Shown here: piece by piece, positions 50,541 to 54,448 of the stretch | Layout: each line of letters opens with the position of its first letter | How positions within the stretch are numbered: the first letter of the stretch is position 1 | Assembly: GCF_002020135.1 (NCBI RefSeq) | Contig: NZ_MPZS01000004.1 | Span: forward strand, 1-54,448 | DNA: 54,448 nucleotides | DNA from: Thioclava marina | GTDB lineage: Bacteria > Pseudomonadota > Alphaproteobacteria > Rhodobacterales > Rhodobacteraceae | Reading direction: 5' to 3' | Translations under genes and position numbers: made by a program | Notes under the pieces: model-generated | The model's database searches: none | Told to the model about the DNA's origin: nothing | The model's input: the letters and a program-made list of their open reading frames with translations, nothing else

Positions 50541-50557
50541 CTTAAGTCAGCCTTAAG
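50541..50557. promoter_or_regulatory. PmrA/QseB-type box (CTTAAG-N5-CTTAAG)
   Basis: CTTAAG-TCAGC-CTTAAG is a perfect direct repeat. It fits the PmrA consensus (YTTAAK-N5-YTTAAK) and the QseB form CTTAA-N6-CTTAA. It lies between dsbD (start 50518) and the response regulator gene (start 50592), so the regulator may control both itself and the dsb operon. Confidence 0.7.
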
Positions 50558-50591
50558 GTTGGCGCGGTCCAAGGGCGCAAAAGGAGAAAAG

Positions 50592-51287
50592 ATGCGCATA
50601 CTCGTTGTCGAAGATGACGGCATTCTGGCCGACGGCCTTCGGGCCGGGCTCGGCATGGCCGGGTTCACCGCGGATGTGGTGGGCTGTCTGGAGGATGCGC
50701 GCGCGGCGCTGGCTGCGAACGACTACGCGGCCCTTGTGCTCGATCTGATGCTGCCCGATGGATCGGGGCTCGATTTGCTGCGCGAATTGCGGGCGGGCCG
50801 GGCGGCGGTGCCGGTTCTTTTGCTGACTGCGCGCGATCAGGTCGGGGACCGGGTGGCGGGGCTTGATGCCGGGGCGGATGATTACCTCGGCAAGCCCTTC
50901 GATCTCGACGAACTGGCCGCGCGGCTCAGGGCTCTGACGCGCCGGGCGGAGGGGCGCGCCTCGGGCCGGATCGTCCATGACGGGCTGGAGCTGGAACCCG
51001 CTGCGCGTCTCGCCAGCTTCGACGGTCGTCCGCTGAAACTCTCGCGCCGCGAATTCGCCGTGCTGCAGGCGCTGGCCGAACGGCCGGGGCGGGTGCTGGC
51101 GAAATCCGATCTCGAGGACCGGCTTTACGGCTGGGACGAGGAGGTCGAAAGCAACGCCGTCGAGGTCCATATTCACCACCTGCGCGCCAAGCTCGGCCGC
51201 GACTTCATCGAAACCCTGCGCGGTATCGGCTACCGCCTGCGCCCTCAGGAGAGCTCGCCATCTCGCTCCGCCTCCGCCTCTTCCTGA
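50592..51287 (+). CDS. OmpR-family response regulator (QseB/PmrA-like)
   Basis: The protein has 231 residues with AAGGAG before the ATG. The receiver has Asp51 in ALVLDLMLPDGSG, the acidic pair E8-D9-D10 in VVEDDG, and the K of GADDYLGKPFDLDEL. The C-terminal winged helix is LKLSRREFAVLQALAERPGRVLAKSDLEDRLYGWDEEVESNAVEVHIHHLRAKLGRDFIETLRGIGYRL. The whole has the QseB/PmrA pattern, and the only perfect box for that group lies just upstream. The kinase gene overlaps its 3' end. Confidence 0.94.
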   Translation: MRILVVEDDGILADGLRAGLGMAGFTADVVGCLEDARAALAANDYAALVLDLMLPDGSGLDLLRELRAGRAAVPVLLLTARDQVGDRVAGLDAGADDYLGKPFDLDELAARLRALTRRAEGRASGRIVHDGLELEPAARLASFDGRPLKLSRREFAVLQALAERPGRVLAKSDLEDRLYGWDEEVESNAVEVHIHHLRAKLGRDFIETLRGIGYRLRPQESSPSRSASASS

Positions 51288-52627
51288 TCCTGACCGGGGC
51301 CACGCTGGCCGTCTGGCTCTCGGCTGTGCTCTGGATCGAACATTCGACGCGCGCCGAACTGACGCGGGTGCTCGACGCGCGGCTGGTCGAGGCCGCGCGG
51401 ATGGTCTCGTCGCTGGTGTCGAGAAACCAGATCGCGCTCAACCGCGACGACCCGGCGCGGATCTCCCTGCCCGACAGCGCAGATTACGAGCATCAGCAAT
51501 TCTGCCAGATCTGGTCCTTCACGAACGGGCTGGTCGGGCGCTCGGACGGGGCGCCGCGCGCGCAGCTCGTGCCCGCGAATGCGACCGGGTTTCGCGATAT
51601 CACCCAGGACGGCAAGGCGCTGCGCGTCTATACGATCGTCGATCCCGTGCTGGGCGGGCAGGTCACGGTCGGAGACAGTCTCGCCGTGCGTGACCGGCTC
51701 GTGCATGACGTGATCTCGGGATTTCTGTGGCCGGGGCTGGCGATCCTCCCGGTGATGTGGGGGTTGATCTGGCTGGCCATCAGCACGGGGCTGTCGCCGC
51801 TCGCCCGTCTCGCGCGTGAACTCGAGGCACGGCGCAGCGATGATCTGAGCGCTTTGCCCGCGACGACGACCCATCCGCAGGAGATCCGCCCCGTTGCGGC
51901 CGCGCTCGACGATCTTCTGGCCCGGCTCGCCGCAGCCCGCGCGCGTGAGCGGGATTTCATCGCCTTTGCCGCGCATGAAATGAAGACACCGCTCGCGGGT
52001 CTCAAGACGCAGGCGCATATCGCGCGGCGCGCGGAGGACAGCGCCGTGCGCGATCACGCCCTTCAGGCGATCTCGACATCGGTGGATCGCACCGACAGGA
52101 TGGTGCACCAGCTGCTCGATCTCGCGCAGGTCGAGAGCCGCGAGAGGCGTGTCGCTCCGATTGATCTGGAAACGACGCTCGCGCAGGTGCTTGGCGATCT
52201 CGCGGATGTCGCGGATCGCCGAAATATCGGCCTCGCCCTCGATACAGGGGAGCGACCCGCCGCGATACGGGACGATCCCTTCCTGATCACCATTGCTCTG
52301 CGCAATCTGATCGAGAATGCCATTCAGGCGAGTCCGCTCGGCTCGGAGGTGCTCGTGCGTGTCGGCAGAACCGCATCGGGGATCCGGATCGACATTCGCG
52401 ATGCGGGTCCGGGCCTGCCCCCGTCAATCGCTCGCGTCGCCCACGAGAAATTCGTCAAAGGCAACAATGTCGACCCGAGAGGTTCGGGCCTCGGCCTCGC
52501 AATCGCAAACGACGCTCTCATGCCGACGGGCGCAGAGATCCGTTTCGAGATGCAGGCCGACGGCCACCACACGATCGTGACGCTACCCCACGTCCCAGAG
52601 CCCGGACCCGAGCACGACGCGGGATAG
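51260..52627 (+). CDS. Sensor histidine kinase (QseC/PmrB-like) with unusual start
   Basis: The chain has about 455 residues if begun at ATC 51260, which has AGGAG 8 bases upstream. The first standard start in frame is a GTG at 51326, which would cut most of the first membrane helix (SLRLRLFLILTGATLAVWLSAVLW). The rest is ordinary: a periplasmic domain, a second helix (about 175-195), HisKA with the phospho-His in FIAFAAHEMKTPLAGL, and an HATPase with NLIENAIQASP, DAGPGLP and GSGLGLAI. The 28-bp overlap with the regulator gene suggests coupled translation. Partner: the regulator at 50592. Its signal is unknown. Confidence 0.85.
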   Translation: MSLRLRLFLILTGATLAVWLSAVLWIEHSTRAELTRVLDARLVEAARMVSSLVSRNQIALNRDDPARISLPDSADYEHQQFCQIWSFTNGLVGRSDGAPRAQLVPANATGFRDITQDGKALRVYTIVDPVLGGQVTVGDSLAVRDRLVHDVISGFLWPGLAILPVMWGLIWLAISTGLSPLARLARELEARRSDDLSALPATTTHPQEIRPVAAALDDLLARLAAARARERDFIAFAAHEMKTPLAGLKTQAHIARRAEDSAVRDHALQAISTSVDRTDRMVHQLLDLAQVESRERRVAPIDLETTLAQVLGDLADVADRRNIGLALDTGERPAAIRDDPFLITIALRNLIENAIQASPLGSEVLVRVGRTASGIRIDIRDAGPGLPPSIARVAHEKFVKGNNVDPRGSGLGLAIANDALMPTGAEIRFEMQADGHHTIVTLPHVPEPGPEHDAG

Positions 52628-52981
52628 ACGAGGAGCGGCGGGGGGCTTCGCTCTGACCTTCTCTCTCGTCAGAGCACCCGGTCGGTCGAAAAACTCAGCG
52701 TCCACCACGCAGCGGTTGCCCGGTCTAGTCGAACCGTTCATTCGACAGCCCTCGGCTTGGCCTTGACCGTTCAATCACTGCGATTGCGAGGTCGCGGCGC
52801 AGCGTCGATTGTCACTTTCAATAGCACCTCCGGGCCGCCTCTTTCCAAGAGGCCTGACAACGTTCGCATTCCGGCCTCTGGGCAGCCGTGTGCGCTTCAA
52901 ATCCCGGGCTCTCCGAAACCGTCGCCACGCCTCCGGCGTCGGGCGCGATCTTCGGAGCCACGCGGGACCGGCGGCACCGCG
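52628..52981. other. Non-coding gap between the kinase gene and the YhhJ-like gene (convergent)
   Basis: I see no gene in these 354 bases. Two clear hairpins are present. GCTCTGAC/GTCAGAGC (52650-52675, perfect 8-bp stem) lies just past the kinase stop. GCCTCTT-TCC-AAGAGGC (52837-52853, perfect 7-bp stem) is further along. Neither has a T-run, so they are weak terminators at best. Confidence 0.5.
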
Positions 52982-54094
52982 CTACCTCAGGAACGCGCGA
53001 AACCGGGCGTGAGCGATCATGAACAACCCGCAGCCAAGCACCGCCAATGCGACGAGTTGCGGCCAGACGATCGCCAGACCGGCGCCCCGGAACAGCACGG
53101 CTTCCGCGAACATGGCGAAATGTGTGTTCGGGGCCAGAAGCATCAGATCCTGGATGAACCAGGGCATGCTCTCGCGCGGCGTCACGGTGCCGGAGAGGAC
53201 TTGCAGCGGGAGCAGGACCATCACGAGGAGCAAACCGAATTGCGGCATCGACCCCGCAAGCGTCGCGAGCATGATCCCGAGGGACGTGACCGCGAAGAGA
53301 TCGAGCGCCGTGCCCAGCAGAAATAACGAAAGCGACCCCGCGACCGGCACTTGCAGCAATCCCTCGACGACAACCAAGAGCGAAGCGGCGGCGGCCACGA
53401 CGACAACCAGCCCCATCGACCAGACTTTGGCGAGCATGATCTCGAGCGACGAAACCGGCATCACCAGAAGATGCTCGACGGTGCCGTGTTCGCGTTCCCG
53501 GATCAGCGCGGCTCCGGTCAGGACAATGCCAAGCATCGTCACCATCGTGATGATGTTCGAGAGCGCCCCGAACCAGGTCGGGTTCAGCCCCGGATTGAAG
53601 CGTGCGCGCAGATCGAGCCCGACCGGCAAACTCGTCTCGTCACGATGCCGCGCAAGGAATGAATTCACCTCGGAGGTCACGATCTGCTGGACATAGCCCG
53701 TGCCGGTAAAGGCCTGACTCATGCGCGTCGCGTCCACATTGAGCTGCAGCGCGGGGGAACGTCCGGCCAGAACGTTCGCCTCGAAATCCGGCGGGATCGA
53801 GAGCGCGAAAGTGTCGGTCCCCGCATCCATCCGCGCATCCATCTGCGTCGGCGTGATCAGCGTGGGCGGCATGAAATAGGGGGGATAGAACGCATCGGTG
53901 ATTTGCTGGGACAGCGGCGAGCGATCCTCGTCGACGATGGAGATCGGCGCTTTGTTCAGGTTCTCCGGCATCGACTTTGCGCCGGTATAGATCGCCAGTG
54001 TGAACGCGTAGACGATGAGGACCATCAGCATCGGATCGCGGACCAGTCCACGAAGCTCCTTGATTCCCAGATGCAGGACGTTCATCGCACGCAT
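52982..54094 (-). CDS. yhhJ: ABC-2 type permease (YhhJ-like)
   Basis: The protein has 370 residues. One N-terminal membrane helix (about 22-38) is followed by a large periplasmic domain (about 40-180; MPENLNKAPISIVDEDRSPLSQQITDAFYPPYF). A block of five or six helices with the loop LIREREHGTVEHLLVMPVSSLEIMLAKV ends the chain. This matches the separate permease that accompanies RbbA-like fusions. It starts 3 bases after the rbbA stop and is the last gene of hlyD-rbbA-yhhJ. Confidence 0.93.
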   Translation of the reverse strand: MRAMNVLHLGIKELRGLVRDPMLMVLIVYAFTLAIYTGAKSMPENLNKAPISIVDEDRSPLSQQITDAFYPPYFMPPTLITPTQMDARMDAGTDTFALSIPPDFEANVLAGRSPALQLNVDATRMSQAFTGTGYVQQIVTSEVNSFLARHRDETSLPVGLDLRARFNPGLNPTWFGALSNIITMVTMLGIVLTGAALIREREHGTVEHLLVMPVSSLEIMLAKVWSMGLVVVVAAAASLLVVVEGLLQVPVAGSLSLFLLGTALDLFAVTSLGIMLATLAGSMPQFGLLLVMVLLPLQVLSGTVTPRESMPWFIQDLMLLAPNTHFAMFAEAVLFRGAGLAIVWPQLVALAVLGCGLFMIAHARFRAFLR

Positions 54095-54097
54095 TGC

Positions 54098-54448
54098 CTA
54101 CCTCGCCTGTTTCTTCAGAAGCGCGACGCCGAGGCCGAAAATCACGGGCACGGAAAGGGCCATGGCCAGAAGGTCGGGCCCAAGCGCATCGAAACCGAGC
54201 GCTTTGGAAAAGACACCGCGCGAGACCGTTACGAAATAGCTGGCGGGATAGACGTTCCCGATAAAGGCGCCCAAGCCTTCGAGCGATGACACCGGGTCGA
54301 CCAGACCGGAGAATTGCACGGCTGGCAGCAGCGTCAGGAGCGAGGTCGCGAAAATGGCGGCGATCTGACTCGAGATGAAGCTGGAGATGACAAGGCCCAT
54401 GCCCGTCGCGAAGATGACGTAAAGCAGCGCGGCGAGGCTGAGCGCGGC
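54098..54448 (-). CDS. rbbA: RbbA-like ABC transporter fusion, C-terminal end (continues at 1-2477)
   Basis: This holds the last helices of the RbbA-like permease domain ([34 protein letters not shown]...LGVALLKKQAR), ending at TAG 54098-54100. The reading frame joins that of 1-2477 exactly when position 54371 is followed by position 1. The intact gene is 2751 bases, a whole number of codons. Bases 54372-54448 repeat 1-77 and should not be counted twice. Confidence 0.93.
   Translation of the reverse strand, partial: AALSLAALLYVIFATGMGLVISSFISSQIAAIFATSLLTLLPAVQFSGLVDPVSSLEGLGAFIGNVYPASYFVTVSRGVFSKALGFDALGPDLLAMALSVPVIFGLGVALLKKQAR
54372..54448. repeat. Right copy of the 77-bp terminal direct repeat
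   Basis: These bases are identical to 1-77. See the left copy: the overlap marks the point where the circular molecule was opened. Confidence 0.95.

Noticed and set aside
1-54448. CRISPR arrays, insertion sequences, integrons, tRNA or rRNA genes, conjugation genes
   Set aside because: I looked for spaced repeats, transposase and relaxase motifs and RNA gene signatures while reading and saw none. A dedicated search could still find a small element.

Overview
The window looks like a complete circular plasmid. Its first 77 bases (1-77) are repeated exactly as its last 77 (54372-54448). Joining the ends gives a circle of 54,371 bp and restores one uninterrupted 916-codon ABC-transporter gene (rbbA-like) that the linear window cuts in two. 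Replication and partition are run by a repABC operon (repA 21048->19858, repB 19868->18954, repC 18787->17600). That operon, the GC-rich codon use and the gene families (Tat DsbA, DUF11 surface proteins, XRE-cupin regulators) point to an alphaproteobacterium, most likely Rhodobacterales; species cannot be told from the sequence alone. I see no relaxase, type IV secretion genes, transposase, tRNA or rRNA, so there is no sign of self-transfer.

Layout. (1) Across the junction: a divergent TetR regulator faces an efflux operon of HlyD adaptor, RbbA-like ABC-ABC-TMD fusion and YhhJ-like permease (3544->1/54448->52982). (2) 4.3-8.6 kb: an XRE-cupin regulator, divergent from a polar amino-acid/polyamine-type ABC importer plus an FAD amine/amino-acid oxidase. 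(3) 9-10.6 kb: a small methyltransferase and a TacA/TacT-type (RHH + GNAT) toxin-antitoxin pair that may stabilise the plasmid. (4) 10.7-17.5 kb: an outer-membrane barrel, a glycosidase-like membrane-anchored protein, a secreted Ig-like protein and a large GT-C-like membrane protein. (5) 17.6-21.3 kb: repABC with three parS-like palindromes, two of them inside the neighbouring surface-polysaccharide operon. (6) 21.4-41.7 kb: a muramidase-like protein, three genes encoding DUF11-type surface proteins including a 1907-residue protein with a C-terminal beta-barrel, a sensory module (NarL-type regulator, SUOX-fold periplasmic protein, GacS-like hybrid kinase), and a 1966-residue multidomain surface protein. 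(7) 42.0-47.1 kb: a GT4 and a GT2 glycosyltransferase, a flippase and a mannose-1-phosphate guanylyltransferase. (8) 47.3-52.6 kb: dsbA, an L,D-transpeptidase and dsbD, divergent from an OmpR-type two-component pair.

The centre (10.7-47 kb) reads as one surface/biofilm programme: GDP-mannose supply, sugar transfer, lipid-linked export, polysaccharide trimming and giant adhesin-like proteins. Its transcription units share a short dyad built from GGATAG and CTATCC in their upstream regions, which I did not find upstream of the transport, toxin-antitoxin, rep or dsb genes. The GacS/GacA-like pair encoded in the middle of the block is the natural candidate regulator. The shared motif, and the DUF11 set with reused N- and C-terminal modules, are the best candidates for something undescribed here.

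Limits: domain and family calls come from reading motifs in the translated sequence, not from database searches. Promoter, operator and terminator calls are pattern-based.
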